Source of the DNA: Methanobacteriota archaeon
GTDB lineage: Archaea; Thermoplasmatota; Poseidoniia; Poseidoniales; SP79
Assembly: GCA_002715545.1 (NCBI GenBank)
Contig: PAZI01000027.1
Coordinates: 243,193 to 278,560 of the forward strand
Reading direction: 5' to 3'
DNA: 35,368 bases
In this document: in pieces, positions 12,558 through 19,804 of the stretch
Numbering within the stretch: the first letter of the stretch is position 1
Layout of the letters: every line of letters starts with the position of its first letter
Notes under the pieces: generated by a model
Databases searched by the model: none
What the model was told of the DNA's origin: nothing
What the model saw: only the letters and a program-made list of their open reading frames with translations
Translations under genes and position numbers: made by a program

Positions 12558-12848
12558 TCATACTTTCTTAAGCATTCCCATAGGAACGTCCCAAGTCATC
12601 AATGAATTCTCTTCAATGACCAGCGCTTTCTTGGTCTTAACCTTCTTGATCGACCCGCGAATATACTCTCCCTTTGTGGAGTGGTAGAACTCGACAACGT
12701 CTCCCTTCGCCAGGGTGTTCTTCATTTCGAGCAGTTGATTTGCTTGTCTAGCCTTTCGCGCTTTATGCAGGATGTTGATTGCATCTGCAAGATCTGAATC
12801 GTTGAGGGAGTGCGCAAGGGTCTCAATAATGTCTAGATTGCTTGACAT
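12558..12848 (-). CDS. Helical N-terminus plus SH3/KOW-like domain, 96 aa
   Basis: Residues 1-45 form helices (MSSNLDIIETLAHSLNDSDL, INILHKARKARQANQLLEM). From about residue 48, LAKGDVVEFYHSTKGEYIRG is the K-G-D-V-V opening of the local SH3-like family. It ends with MTWDVPMGMLKKV. GGAGAGACC precedes the ATG. Here the SH3 unit is a C-terminal module, showing the domain moves between contexts. Confidence 0.75.
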   Translation of the reverse strand: MSSNLDIIETLAHSLNDSDLADAINILHKARKARQANQLLEMKNTLAKGDVVEFYHSTKGEYIRGSIKKVKTKKALVIEENSLMTWDVPMGMLKKV

Positions 12849-12918
12849 GGTCTCTCCAAATGAGAGGGGCGAAGCCGAGTCAGCCGGACTGTTACTACAG
12901 CTTGCACCCTCCAGGGTT

Positions 12919-14004
12919 TTACTTGGTGGCGTTACGAGCGCCGTTAACGATAGTCACAACATCCTTGCCGATAATCTTGTTCAGCTTGACCAGGTTGTCG
13001 ATGTTGTTACTCTTCTGTACAGCCGTGAAGGTCTGTAGGAGGAGCTCACCGCCGAGAGACTTAGCGAATGCCGCGACAGCTTTGACCTGCTTGGCAGTCC
13101 ACTTATTGTCCTTGCTGTGGTGCTCGAGCTTATCGATGACGCCAGTTACCAGACTAGCAGGAGCATCTTCAAGCTCCTTTGCGGTTACCTTGCCGTCGAG
13201 GATATCCTCAGCAGTAATGTTCTTCTCGTAGTTCTTGACGAAGTCCGCGAAAGCAATCGCAGCCTCAGTACCGATGAAGCCAGTCAACATTGGGTAGAAC
13301 CCGTTAGGAAGACTGTTACCAGCGATATCGCTTGGCGCCCAATCGCAGTGATTGAGTGCTTCGTCCAATCGATGCCAAGAAGCTGGGTTGGGACATACGC
13401 TACCAGGCTCAGCCTGTGCGGCGTCTACTCGCCAGTGCTCAGGATTCTGACCGACGAACTCAATGAGAGTCGCATCAAGACCGGCATCGCGTGCCCAGTC
13501 CATCCAACCCTTTACATCAGGCTCGAGGTCAGCAACCCAGAATCGTCGCAGCAGCGCGGGGTCCATGTCATTGACGTCGTATTCGTTACCGACGTTGACT
13601 GCCGCAAAGACGCGAGTCTCAGGGTGTAAACAAATTGGGTTGCCTTCCGAGTCGTTACCCAACTCTCGGTCGAGGACGATCTGGAAGAAGCCTTGCATGA
13701 CGCCTGGCATCGAGCGGTTGAGCTCATCGAGCATGAGAACGCAGGGTTCCTTAGTAGCGCGGATGAACCAACTCGGAAGGCAGAAGGTGGAGACACCATC
13801 CCGTTTCATCGCTTCGAGATCCGGATAACCAATCACATCACCTTCCTGCATGGTCGATCCTCGAACGTCGATGAATGGTAGGTCGAGCTCGTCCGCGATT
13901 GTACGAGTCACTTGGGACTTACCGATTCCGGTGGGGCCGCGCATGAGGACAGCGATGTGGGGTGGAAGGTTACGGGCGACTGTCTTGAAGGTTGAAATTT
14001 CCAT
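12919..14004 (-). CDS. MoxR-type AAA+ ATPase, 361 aa
   Basis: Walker A is GPTGIGKS (23-30), Walker B is VLMLDE (89-94), sensor-1 Asn lies in VFAAVNVG (132-139), and arginine fingers are in DPALLRRFW (148-156). This is the layout of MoxR-family ATPases, which remodel protein complexes together with VWA-domain partners. The DUF2201/VWA protein at 21541-22872 is the likely partner although it lies 8 kb away under its own copy of the same promoter. The last 120 residues are helical. The two small genes downstream share its operon. Confidence 0.92.
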   Translation of the reverse strand: MEISTFKTVARNLPPHIAVLMRGPTGIGKSQVTRTIADELDLPFIDVRGSTMQEGDVIGYPDLEAMKRDGVSTFCLPSWFIRATKEPCVLMLDELNRSMPGVMQGFFQIVLDRELGNDSEGNPICLHPETRVFAAVNVGNEYDVNDMDPALLRRFWVADLEPDVKGWMDWARDAGLDATLIEFVGQNPEHWRVDAAQAEPGSVCPNPASWHRLDEALNHCDWAPSDIAGNSLPNGFYPMLTGFIGTEAAIAFADFVKNYEKNITAEDILDGKVTAKELEDAPASLVTGVIDKLEHHSKDNKWTAKQVKAVAAFAKSLGGELLLQTFTAVQKSNNIDNLVKLNKIIGKDVVTIVNGARNATK

Positions 14005-14060
14005 TTCTTTTTCCTTTTTTCTTTCATGAGCGGCTGGGGACCATCCCCACCAACATTTAA

Positions 14061-14089
14061 ATTATACCACAGTAGCGGCCAATTTGCAC
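14061..14089 (-). promoter_or_regulatory. Promoter GTGCAA-17-TATAAT (MoxR operon)
   Basis: GTGCAA (14089-14084), 17 bases, TGG-TATAAT (hexamer 14066-14061) on the minus strand, about 57 bases before the MoxR start. Confidence 0.85.
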
Positions 14090-14753
14090 CGCTTTGCAGT
14101 AAAAAAAGTATTTTTTTTCACTTCCGCCCACGCAAAACTAAATCTCAGCGCGCGCCACGTGGAAAAATTATTTTTGTCTCGCATGCTCTTTTTCCTTTAC
14201 TTTCTCGTTTTTTCTTTTTTTGTAATTATTTTGTACACAATAAAAAAAGTACTCTAAGTGGTTGAAATCGTTGGCTTTTTTTTACATATGTAAGTACATT
14301 AATTTCTACTTTTGTGCATTTTGTGGTGTACAAGTGCGCGAGCGCGGGCTAAGCTACAGGCTACCTCCGACCACAGCGATCTTAATCTCCAGAATCATAG
14401 TATGGAAACTCCCTCTCTTCGTCAACGACAGGTACACTTGTCCAGAGCCAGGACAGGTGGTGGAATAGACACTTGTCTTCGTTAAGGAGGGGGAATTGGT
14501 GTAAAAGAGTGTAAGTTGGTGTTATTAGGGGGTTTGTGGGTGTAAAAGGGTGTTATGCCAGGTGTGCCGAGAGGGCCGAGCAGGCTGCGAGACTGGGTAC
14601 TATTGGAGTCTTAGTGTGCTTCGTAGTGGTGTGCGTATGTGTGATTGTCTCTATAGTAGAAGCTTCTCTCTCTTCTCTTACTTCTTTAGTAATTTCTATA
14701 GTTAGTCGCGTTTGAATTTTTGTTGAGAGAGGGTGAGGTAGAGAGTGAGACTG
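14090..14753. other. Gene-poor region with G/T-rich repeats and a tRNA-like fragment
   Basis: No credible gene is seen. 14100-14290 is A/T-rich with T runs. 14480-14560 is G/T-rich on the plus strand, with GGTGTAAAAG-R-GTGT at 14498-14512 and again at 14539-14553. GGTGGTGGAATAGACAC (14456-14472) resembles the D-arm of bacterial tRNA-Leu with TGGT missing; no full tRNA could be fitted. It may be a decayed tRNA cluster, an origin or an untranslated tail. Confidence 0.4.
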
Positions 14754-14873
14754 TCAGACCAGGACTTCGCAGTTGAAGTAGAACCACCAGGCCAGGTCAT
14801 GGGGGACACTCGTAGTGACCAAGCCTTTCCAGTAGAGTTCTGCGTACTCAAACAGCTGTGAGCATGTCTGCAT
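14754..14873 (-). CDS. 39-aa Trp-rich peptide
   Basis: ATG at 14873 has GAGGT eight bases before it, inside the end of the upstream gene. The peptide (MQTCSQLFEYAELYWKGLVT, then HDLAWWFYFNCEVLV) is protein-like, rich in aromatics, with a hydrophobic C-terminus. It overlaps the DUF1399-like gene by 26 bases in another frame. It is the last gene of the long operon that starts at 19833. Confidence 0.5.
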   Translation of the reverse strand: MQTCSQLFEYAELYWKGLVTTSVPHDLAWWFYFNCEVLV

Positions 14874-15309
14874 TGTCAATTACCTCAAACCTTTCAATGC
14901 CCCAGTGGCAGTCTCCCATCGAGCATTCCGTACATGCATGATCCGGGCCGTCACAATCCGCAGCAAATCCAGTGTACTCTTCATCGTATGTCTCTTTCCA
15001 CAAGCGAGCAGTCATTAAGAAAATCGAGTGCAGTCTACTCTTTTCTTCTTTCGAATTTTCTAGCGCTGGATTGTGCCCAATTATCTTATTATGATAAGAC
15101 ATACAGGACTGGTAATACGAAACTGGATCAAGCATATGCAGATGCCAGACATCATCAATCTCTTTGGTTGGAACGATTGACACTCCCTTACCGAAAAGCT
15201 TAAACAGTTTCTCATAGCGATCTACTGCCTGCGACGCTTTCGCTTCAGTCCAGCCGTATTCTTTCATGCTGTGTCGAACGAGCCGACCTTTATTAATAAG
15301 TTGCTTCAT
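14848..15309 (-). CDS. DUF1399/GRDP-like protein, 153 aa
   Basis: The start is MKQLINKGRL, after AAAGGAG. Residues 50-65 (EIDDVWHLHMLDPVSY), then Cys69 and GHNP at 78-81, match the core of the glycine-rich-domain/DUF1399 family, in which V-D-x-x-W-H-x-H and Y-x-x-x-C are conserved; its biochemical role is not known to me. The C-terminal part has four cysteines (CDGPDHACTECSMGDCHWG), suggesting a metal site. It is shorter than plant or bacterial relatives, essentially one core unit. Confidence 0.75.
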   Translation of the reverse strand: MKQLINKGRLVRHSMKEYGWTEAKASQAVDRYEKLFKLFGKGVSIVPTKEIDDVWHLHMLDPVSYYQSCMSYHNKIIGHNPALENSKEEKSRLHSIFLMTARLWKETYDEEYTGFAADCDGPDHACTECSMGDCHWGIERFEVIDNADMLTAV

Positions 15310-15377
15310 GATATCTCCTTTCATTAGTCATTTAAGACCATGATGCAATTCTATTAATTCTATTGCTCGGAGTACCA

Positions 15378-15878
15378 TTAACTTATAGATATATTATAGT
15401 CCTTATGCTGCGAATTTACAATTTCATTTCTTAGGGCGTTTCTTTCTTCCTCTCCTAAAGATACAAACCAATCAAAACATGACTTCCTGATCGGGTCGAT
15501 CCTGTAGCAAGTGATTAAATCTCTGTCCTTATGATGAGTTGTAGCACAGACAAAAATATCATTCAGGAGATAGACAGTTCTTTTGCTCCACCTTCTACCT
15601 TTTCTTACGTCGCTTCTAAAGCTGATTCCGTACTGCATAGCAACTATCGTATCTAAAACAGAAACGTTCCTCTCGGCATGTCTTTTCCAATAGTGCTTGC
15701 TATCTACGCTATCAAACCTAAGTTCTGTCTGTTGTTTATGCCCGCGGTTGATGGAATAGTTTCTATTGTCAATGATTTTCTTACCGATGATAGCTACATT
15801 GTCACAATAGAGAACAGAAGAATATTTTCCATGCCGGCACTTCTTGCCACACCACACAAAAGTGTTTGAATTAGTCAT
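15378..15878 (-). CDS. Unknown basic protein, possible RelE/EndoU-like fold, 166 aa
   Basis: Contains SKHYWKRHAERNVSVLDTIV, a strand-rich middle (RWSKRTVYLLNDIFVCATTH) and a Cys near the end. An N-terminal R-H helix followed by K-x-R and short strands is reminiscent of small nuclease/toxin folds of the barnase-EndoU-RelE type and DUF4258, but key residues cannot be assigned. The ATG overlaps the stop of the SH3-like gene upstream by eight bases. Confidence 0.7.
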   Translation of the reverse strand: MTNSNTFVWCGKKCRHGKYSSVLYCDNVAIIGKKIIDNRNYSINRGHKQQTELRFDSVDSKHYWKRHAERNVSVLDTIVAMQYGISFRSDVRKGRRWSKRTVYLLNDIFVCATTHHKDRDLITCYRIDPIRKSCFDWFVSLGEEERNALRNEIVNSQHKDYNISIS

Positions 15879-16092
15879 CGATTACCTCTATCTCGTCAAT
15901 ATAGTCCCAAGTAATGTTCAATCCTCCCCAGCTTGAGGAGCGCTCTTCAGACCACATGACGTCCACAGTAACCATGTCTCCGTACTGATCTTCTTTGACG
16001 TGTGGTTCACTAAGGACAAGACCAGTCATACCGGAGAAGTGAAGCTCTTCATGGGGGAAGATCCTGTATCTGACAACGTCACCTGGTTTCAT
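15871..16092 (-). CDS. SH3/KOW-like small protein, 73 aa
   Basis: MKPGDVVRYRIFPHEELHFS starts it. GLVLSEPHV, DVMWSEE and a terminal IDEIEVIDD supply the usual strands: entry K-x-G-D-V-V-R, G-x-V-L, V-x-W, and the closing E-V-I. Its first 14 bases are also the last 14 of the upstream gene. Confidence 0.85.
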   Translation of the reverse strand: MKPGDVVRYRIFPHEELHFSGMTGLVLSEPHVKEDQYGDMVTVDVMWSEERSSSWGGLNITWDYIDEIEVIDD

Positions 16093-16291
16093 CTATCAAA
16101 TACCTTTTATCATTCGCAGCAACAAGAAACTCTTCGTTCCAAGTTAACACATTACCTTCACTAACTAAAACATGCCACCAAGTTGAATCAAGTTTAGAGG
16201 GAACTTCGTTAAGAAGGATTCCATGGGCGATACATGTAAAGCCAGCTACTTCTACCCTTGAATGAACTTCAACAATATCACCGGGTTTCAT
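16079..16291 (-). CDS. SH3/KOW-like small protein, 70 aa
   Basis: Starts MKPGDIVEVHSRVEVAGFTC. GILLNEV, WWHVLVSEGNVLTW and LVAANDKRYLIDETR give the remaining strands. The C-terminal DETR and stop are encoded by the same 14 bases that start the next gene in a second frame. Confidence 0.85.
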   Translation of the reverse strand: MKPGDIVEVHSRVEVAGFTCIAHGILLNEVPSKLDSTWWHVLVSEGNVLTWNEEFLVAANDKRYLIDETR

Positions 16292-16418
16292 CTATTTTTT
16301 CTTTCTTTCGTAGACTACGCAGCTTCATCTTAAGCCAGAAACCAATAAATGGAATAGACCCCAACATTGCAAAGATGATATTCCACTCACCATGACAGTT
16401 TGCTAGATGTTGAAACAT
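16278..16418 (-). CDS. 46-aa membrane peptide
   Basis: MFQHLANCHGEWNIIFAMLG leads into SIPFIGFWLKMKL, one transmembrane helix, then a Lys/Arg-rich tail (RSLRKKEKIDETR). GGAAGAG precedes the ATG inside the end of the upstream gene. The stop lies in the 14-base overlap with the MKPGD start of the next gene, so even a non-SH3 protein here ends in DETR. Positive tail suggests C-in topology. Confidence 0.75.
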   Translation of the reverse strand: MFQHLANCHGEWNIIFAMLGSIPFIGFWLKMKLRSLRKKEKIDETR

Positions 16419-16420
16419 TT

Positions 16421-16633
16421 TTACTCTTCCTTCGGGACTGGTAGCAAGTCTATTTCTTCATGTTCAAACTCAACAGAACCATGAGCATACTCAGGCCACC
16501 ATACCGTGAACAGCTTGAAAGGATTGATTGTCCCAACAGATTCTTCTTCAATAATTAGCCCAATCCCGTATTCATCTTTGCCAAACACGAATCCAGGCTG
16601 ATCGTTAAAATTTACTAAATCACCGACTTTCAC
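16421..16633 (-). CDS. SH3/KOW-like small protein, GTG start, 70 aa
   Basis: The start is GTG at 16633 (KVGDLVNFNDQPGFVFGKDE after the initiator), with GGAGGCGG upstream inside the preceding lipoprotein gene. GIGLIIEEE, LFTVWWPEY and IDLLPVPKEE complete the strand pattern. It overlaps the lipoprotein gene by 14 bases. Confidence 0.85.
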   Translation of the reverse strand: MKVGDLVNFNDQPGFVFGKDEYGIGLIIEEESVGTINPFKLFTVWWPEYAHGSVEFEHEEIDLLPVPKEE

Positions 16634-17048
16634 TGACCGCCTCCAAGCTATATTCGCTCGAGCAAGTATAAAGTCCACCCCAGCGAACCATGTCGGTCCG
16701 GAGAGTTCCCGTTATTCTAGAAGGATCAGATAAATCAGACTGTAATTCCCAAGTCATAATAGTTTCCCAATCTCCATCATCACATTCAAATCGAGAAATA
16801 GTAGTACAAGAGTTTAGATACCAAACCACCATCGGAGGATGATTGCACCCTAAATTGTCTGAAGGGTAAATAACACCATGTACTATGTCTGTAGTGATCT
16901 CTCCGATAGGCCCGCAGTCTCCGGAAGTTTCTTTTAGGACTACTGCATATTCTCCCGCCTGGTCTTCTTGGGTGTAAGGACATTCAAGCACTTCACTTTC
17001 AGAGCCGCAGCCCATTATTAATACTATTAATATAAAAAGCTTATTCAT
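16620..17048 (-). CDS. Small lipoprotein, 142 aa
   Basis: The start MNKLFILIVLIMGCGSESEV has a signal peptide with lipobox L-I-M-G-Cys14, so the mature protein would be lipid-anchored. The mature part is acidic, beta-like and has about eight cysteines (ECPYTQED, SGDCGPIG, NLGCNHPP, NSCTTISRFECDDGD, YTCSSEY), probably disulfide-bonded in the periplasm. Phage lipoproteins often block superinfection; that is only a possibility. The C-terminal SESR is imposed by the 14-base overlap with the next gene. Confidence 0.82.
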   Translation of the reverse strand: MNKLFILIVLIMGCGSESEVLECPYTQEDQAGEYAVVLKETSGDCGPIGEITTDIVHGVIYPSDNLGCNHPPMVVWYLNSCTTISRFECDDGDWETIMTWELQSDLSDPSRITGTLRTDMVRWGGLYTCSSEYSLEAVSESR

Positions 17049-17229
17049 CTTCACTGATAACCTCCAAATGGTCGTGCGCACATGAGTCAAATTCACCATT
17101 ATCTAACCACATAAACTCAGGGAACTGGTATATCTTATCGATGGCATGATCACCAAGCGATACATCTGACTTTGTAATCAGAGCCAACTTCCCTACTCGC
17201 TTATGCCTAACTAGATCACCGACTCTCAC
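17041..17229 (-). CDS. SH3/KOW-like small protein, GTG start, 62 aa
   Basis: GTG at 17229 opens RVGDLVRHKRVGKLALITKS, with GGAGGT six bases upstream. FPEFMWLDNGEFDSC and HLEVISEDE are the later strands. It overlaps the upstream gene by 14 bases and the lipoprotein start by eight. Confidence 0.85.
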   Translation of the reverse strand: MRVGDLVRHKRVGKLALITKSDVSLGDHAIDKIYQFPEFMWLDNGEFDSCAHDHLEVISEDE

Positions 17230-17452
17230 TGATAACCTCCAAGTCAGTAACCCAACACCAGCATTCGAAATGTTGGCCGCCTTCGCTCCAGCAGACCTTC
17301 GCAGTCTCTGGTGGTCCTGCATTATGGCCGTCCTTTCTTAGCTTAAGAACAATACCGGCCGGGATCTTGAGGTTAGGGTGGCTGCCATCTGCTGCGGCTG
17401 CTGACCGACGCAGGGCGCGGCTTGTTGTTGCGACCAAATCACCGACCTTCAT
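17216..17452 (-). CDS. SH3/KOW-like small protein, 78 aa
   Basis: MKVGDLVATTSRALRRSAAA is followed by a basic Ala-rich insert, then IPAGIVLKLRKDG, TAKVCWSEGGQHF and a closing DLEVISESR. The codons for L-E-V-I (GGAGGT inside) also supply the ribosome site of the next gene, and SESR-stop is its start in another frame. Confidence 0.86.
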   Translation of the reverse strand: MKVGDLVATTSRALRRSAAAADGSHPNLKIPAGIVLKLRKDGHNAGPPETAKVCWSEGGQHFECWCWVTDLEVISESR

Positions 17453-17595
17453 TGAACGACTTCCAAGTATTTAATTTCAGACCATGTAACTTTTGTTTCC
17501 CACTTCACATATGCATCGCCATTACATAGGTCTAAGTCCACCACTAACCCTGCCCGGCGCCACCCGCGTGATATCACCAGGTCACCGATTTTCAT
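17449..17595 (-). CDS. SH3/KOW-like microprotein, 48 aa
   Basis: A minimal family member: MKIGDLVISRGWRRAGLVVD, then GDAYVKWETKVTW and IKYLEVVQ. All core strands are present in 48 residues. The stop and the next ATG share ATGA, and the start shares 14 bases with the upstream gene. Confidence 0.8.
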   Translation of the reverse strand: MKIGDLVISRGWRRAGLVVDLDLCNGDAYVKWETKVTWSEIKYLEVVQ

Positions 17596-17785
17596 TATAA
17601 ACCTCAATAAGATCATACTGAATGGTACTGACTACGTCTCCGTTTGATGCACGCGTGTGGAACCACATAACTTCAGCACATGTATAGTCATCTCCTAAAT
17701 TCGAATTTTTAAATGTGCGCATTCCCATGAAAAGCCCTAAATTATCAGGATACATTTTTCTTCTTACTACATCACCCGGCTTCAT
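17582..17785 (-). CDS. SH3/KOW-like small protein, 67 aa
   Basis: Starts MKPGDVVRRKMYPDNLGLFM. The later strands are CAEVMWFHTRASNGD and YDLIEVYNENR. An extra Met codon just upstream is not used here because the 14-base overlap fits the second. NENR-stop is dual-coded with the next start. Confidence 0.85.
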   Translation of the reverse strand: MKPGDVVRRKMYPDNLGLFMGMRTFKNSNLGDDYTCAEVMWFHTRASNGDVVSTIQYDLIEVYNENR

Positions 17786-17972
17786 CAATTAACTCCGCGC
17801 TTTGTTCTATCTGTCTTCCTAAGGAAATGAAACGGCCATCAGTCATCACAAGCCAGTCATACTCGAGATTATCATCTCTTGGAATCTTTTCGATTAATAT
17901 GGCAATATAACTTTTCAAGTTAAAATGATTGCCCACACCTCGCTGCAACCTAACCATGTCACCTATTTTCAT
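17772..17972 (-). CDS. SH3/KOW-like small protein, 66 aa
   Basis: MKIGDMVRLQRGVGNHFNLK opens it. SYIAILIEKI, DWLVMTDGRFISLG and AELIDEAG are the later strands. Overlaps of 14 bases occur at both ends. Confidence 0.85.
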   Translation of the reverse strand: MKIGDMVRLQRGVGNHFNLKSYIAILIEKIPRDDNLEYDWLVMTDGRFISLGRQIEQSAELIDEAG

Positions 17973-18168
17973 TAATCACTCTCACTGATTTGCTGCGTGC
18001 CCAATAGTCTGTACGTGAAGAAGATTCCTGAGTATCGAACCAAAGCACATGAAATAAGCCTTTGCTCTTACTAAAGATTACCCCTCTTTGCGTTTGATCC
18101 ATACGCTCAGCTTCTTCCCAGTCTACCCCAAAATCTAGAGCTTCTGAAACTACGTCACCGACTTTCAC
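17959..18168 (-). CDS. SH3/KOW-like small protein, 69 aa
   Basis: MKVGDVVSEALDFGVDWEEA opens it. RGVIFSKSKGLFHVLWFDTQ is a clear G-V-I, V-x-W pair, and SVRVINENR closes it. Overlaps of 14 bases occur at both ends. Confidence 0.85.
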   Translation of the reverse strand: MKVGDVVSEALDFGVDWEEAERMDQTQRGVIFSKSKGLFHVLWFDTQESSSRTDYWARSKSVRVINENR

Positions 18169-18385
18169 TGATCACTCTTTCAATCTCCATACGACCACAA
18201 CCAATGATATAATTGTTTCGTGTATACATGATCTCGTAGATGCCTTTATCATTGTCGGCTTCAAGAACGAGAACTGGATCGATTGGTTCAATAAGCATCA
18301 TGCCCTCTTTGATCTTAAGAAGATCTCCGACCTTAACATCACCTTGATAATCGCTCCAGTCTACATCAATAAGATCTATAAACAT
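18155..18385 (-). CDS. SH3/KOW-like protein with N-terminal extension, 76 aa
   Basis: The family opening (VKVGDLLKIKEGMML) is preceded by MFIDLIDVDWSDYQGD because its first Val codon is GTT, not a start. The ATG at 18385 is therefore chosen. DPVLVLEADNDKGIYEIMYT and IERVISESR follow. The unusual extension overlaps the end of a membrane peptide by ten bases. Confidence 0.78.
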   Translation of the reverse strand: MFIDLIDVDWSDYQGDVKVGDLLKIKEGMMLIEPIDPVLVLEADNDKGIYEIMYTRNNYIIGCGRMEIERVISESR

Positions 18386-18492
18386 ATAGTACCAACCAAT
18401 CCTGTGACAATAAAGACCATCGAATAGAGACAAACTATGCCTACTACTTCTTCTGTTTTTCTAATTCTTTCTGCGAACGATTCATTCTTCAA
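18376..18492 (-). CDS. 38-aa membrane peptide, TTG start
   Basis: From TTG 18492, inside the end of the upstream gene, reads MKNESFAERIRKTEEVVGIV, then CLYSMVFIVTGLVGTICL. This is a charged helix followed by one transmembrane helix. It fills an otherwise empty gap and overlaps both neighbours, as similar peptides do elsewhere. The TTG start and weak ribosome site keep confidence moderate. Confidence 0.5.
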   Translation of the reverse strand: MKNESFAERIRKTEEVVGIVCLYSMVFIVTGLVGTICL

Positions 18493-18733
18493 CGTCTTCT
18501 ACCTTTACCAAACTGGGTGCTACATACCACCCAATAGTTCCACTACCATTAACATCAAAGAGTGGGGACAGCCCACCGTGGTCCATCTCAGAAGACCACA
18601 TGACCTGATAGCTTGTATTCTTTCTATGACTTCCCCCGTCAAGGACAGTTAAGATAATTCCATTAGCGCTATGCTCTTCTGAAGTTAGCCAACGTTGGTT
18701 GGGGTTGAACCTAACAATATCACCGACCTTCAT
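18482..18733 (-). CDS. SH3/KOW-like small protein, 83 aa
   Basis: MKVGDIVRFNPNQRWLTSEE opens it. GIILTVLDGG, SYQVMWSSEMDHG and a longer loop follow before PSLVKVEDVEE. Its first 14 bases are dual-coded with the upstream 52-aa relative. Confidence 0.86.
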   Translation of the reverse strand: MKVGDIVRFNPNQRWLTSEEHSANGIILTVLDGGSHRKNTSYQVMWSSEMDHGGLSPLFDVNGSGTIGWYVAPSLVKVEDVEE

Positions 18734-18878
18734 TGATCTTCTCTAATGCATATTCTGGCATCCACTCTTCTATGCCTTCCTTACCCCATTTCACCCTGAC
18801 CATATTAGAGCCAACGGCAATGATTACGCCGGTATACGTTTTGTCGTTAAGATAACTTACTCGGTCTCCAACTTTCAT
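18720..18878 (-). CDS. SH3/KOW-like microprotein, 52 aa
   Basis: MKVGDRVSYLNDKTYTGVII opens it, then NMVRVKWGKEGIEEWM and YALEKINEGR. The NEGR-stop is encoded by the 14 bases that start the next gene. It is a compact complete family member. Confidence 0.82.
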   Translation of the reverse strand: MKVGDRVSYLNDKTYTGVIIAVGSNMVRVKWGKEGIEEWMPEYALEKINEGR

Positions 18879-19087
18879 TAGTTGACTCCCCACTGATTAG
18901 CAAACTGCTCAATACGAATATCAGTCAGATTCTTATGATCATGCATACCAGCATTAAAAAAGCTGGCTAGATTAGCGGGCACTCCAAGCGCTTCAGCCGA
19001 TTGAGAACCATTAGGGCTATCGAAAAACCCGCAAGCTTTTAGAACCCCAAGCTCCCATGCATCATCTTCGTGTTCAACATCAAACAT
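18878..19087 (-). CDS. Unknown small acidic protein, 69 aa
   Basis: MFDVEHEDDAWELGVLKACG starts it; residues 25-65 look helical (SAEALGVPANLASFFNAGMH, LTDIRIEQFANQWG). It shares one base with the 52-aa gene downstream. No family recognised. Confidence 0.7.
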   Translation of the reverse strand: MFDVEHEDDAWELGVLKACGFFDSPNGSQSAEALGVPANLASFFNAGMHDHKNLTDIRIEQFANQWGVN

Positions 19088-19097
19088 TATTTAACTC

Positions 19098-19358
19098 CTA
19101 GCGTTTAGCTAACTTGTACCAATCGTCACCGGTGAGACCAGTTGTTGGAATCACTTCTACAATTCCTTGATCAACAAGATCCATAAGAGCTTCGAAAAAC
19201 TCCGGTCCGGCGTACTCGTTATCGGTCTTCCTTCGAATACCCCACGACGATGAAGCCACGAGGTCTCCACTATATGCTTCAACTTCCTGACTCAAGTATC
19301 CGATGATCTCTTTCTGAAATTGTTCTTTTGTTTTTCTTGGCCTGTTTTTCCATTCCAT
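19098..19358 (-). CDS. Unknown protein, possible winged helix, 86 aa
   Basis: MEWKNRPRKTKEQFQKEIIG starts it. A helix (LSQEVEAYSGDLVASSSWG), then EFFEALMDLVDQGIVEVIPT and WYKLAKR give helix-helix-wing-like spacing. This is weak support for a winged helix. It overlaps the upstream gene by one base. Confidence 0.65.
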   Translation of the reverse strand: MEWKNRPRKTKEQFQKEIIGYLSQEVEAYSGDLVASSSWGIRRKTDNEYAGPEFFEALMDLVDQGIVEVIPTTGLTGDDWYKLAKR

Positions 19359-19564
19359 TATGCAACTCCTTGGATTTGAACCATGTAAAGAATGTTAGGG
19401 TGCTCAGTAGCCTTCCAGCCGTTAAGCATCTCAACCAACTTGATGACACTCTCAGTATCCTCCTGGTTCCGGAAAGTAACGAGCAAACCGTCGCTTCCAC
19501 CGATCTCTTCTTCACCGTTAAACGATGTGATGATATGATTAATCGCTGATTGTGGTGCTTTCAT
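19358..19564 (-). CDS. Unknown small protein, 68 aa
   Basis: MKAPQSAINHIITSFNGEEE starts it. GGSDGLLVTFRNQEDTESVI, VEMLNGWKATEHPNILYMVQ suggest a strand-helix-strand ferredoxin-like layout. No family recognised. It is the second gene after the 19805-19833 promoter. Confidence 0.7.
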   Translation of the reverse strand: MKAPQSAINHIITSFNGEEEIGGSDGLLVTFRNQEDTESVIKLVEMLNGWKATEHPNILYMVQIQGVA

Positions 19565-19568
19565 TTAT

Positions 19569-19763
19569 TTACCCTTCGTACTTGGTCATATTAGACACGA
19601 TGTAACCACTGTAGATATAACCGTTGTCATGCTTGACTTTGGCCATCGTACCACCGTAATAAAGTTCTACCACTGTGAACTCTGGCTTTGAGCCCTTCTT
19701 ACGGTCTTTAATCCGTGGTGCTCGGTAGTAAACTCTATCTCCAACTTTGATTCTCTTTGCCAT
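19569..19763 (-). CDS. SH3/KOW-like small protein, 64 aa, first gene of operon
   Basis: MAKRIKVGDRVYYRAPRIKD opens it with a basic extension before K-V-G-D. FTVVELYYGGTMAKVKHDNG and SGYIVSNMTKYEG are the remaining strands. It is the first gene after its promoter, with a good AAGGAG-like site. Confidence 0.82.
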   Translation of the reverse strand: MAKRIKVGDRVYYRAPRIKDRKKGSKPEFTVVELYYGGTMAKVKHDNGYIYSGYIVSNMTKYEG

Positions 19764-19804
19764 CTTTGGCTCCTTTGTTGTGGTTACCTTTTCTTTATAT
19801 TTAA

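Noticed and set aside
12842..13629. Long plus-strand open frames opposite the MoxR gene
   Set aside because: They are antisense shadows of a gene with complete AAA+ motifs and have no ribosome sites.
14262..14468. Plus-strand open frame in the gene-poor zone
   Set aside because: It needs a TTG start without a ribosome site, the composition is not protein-like, and it opposes the direction of all neighbours.
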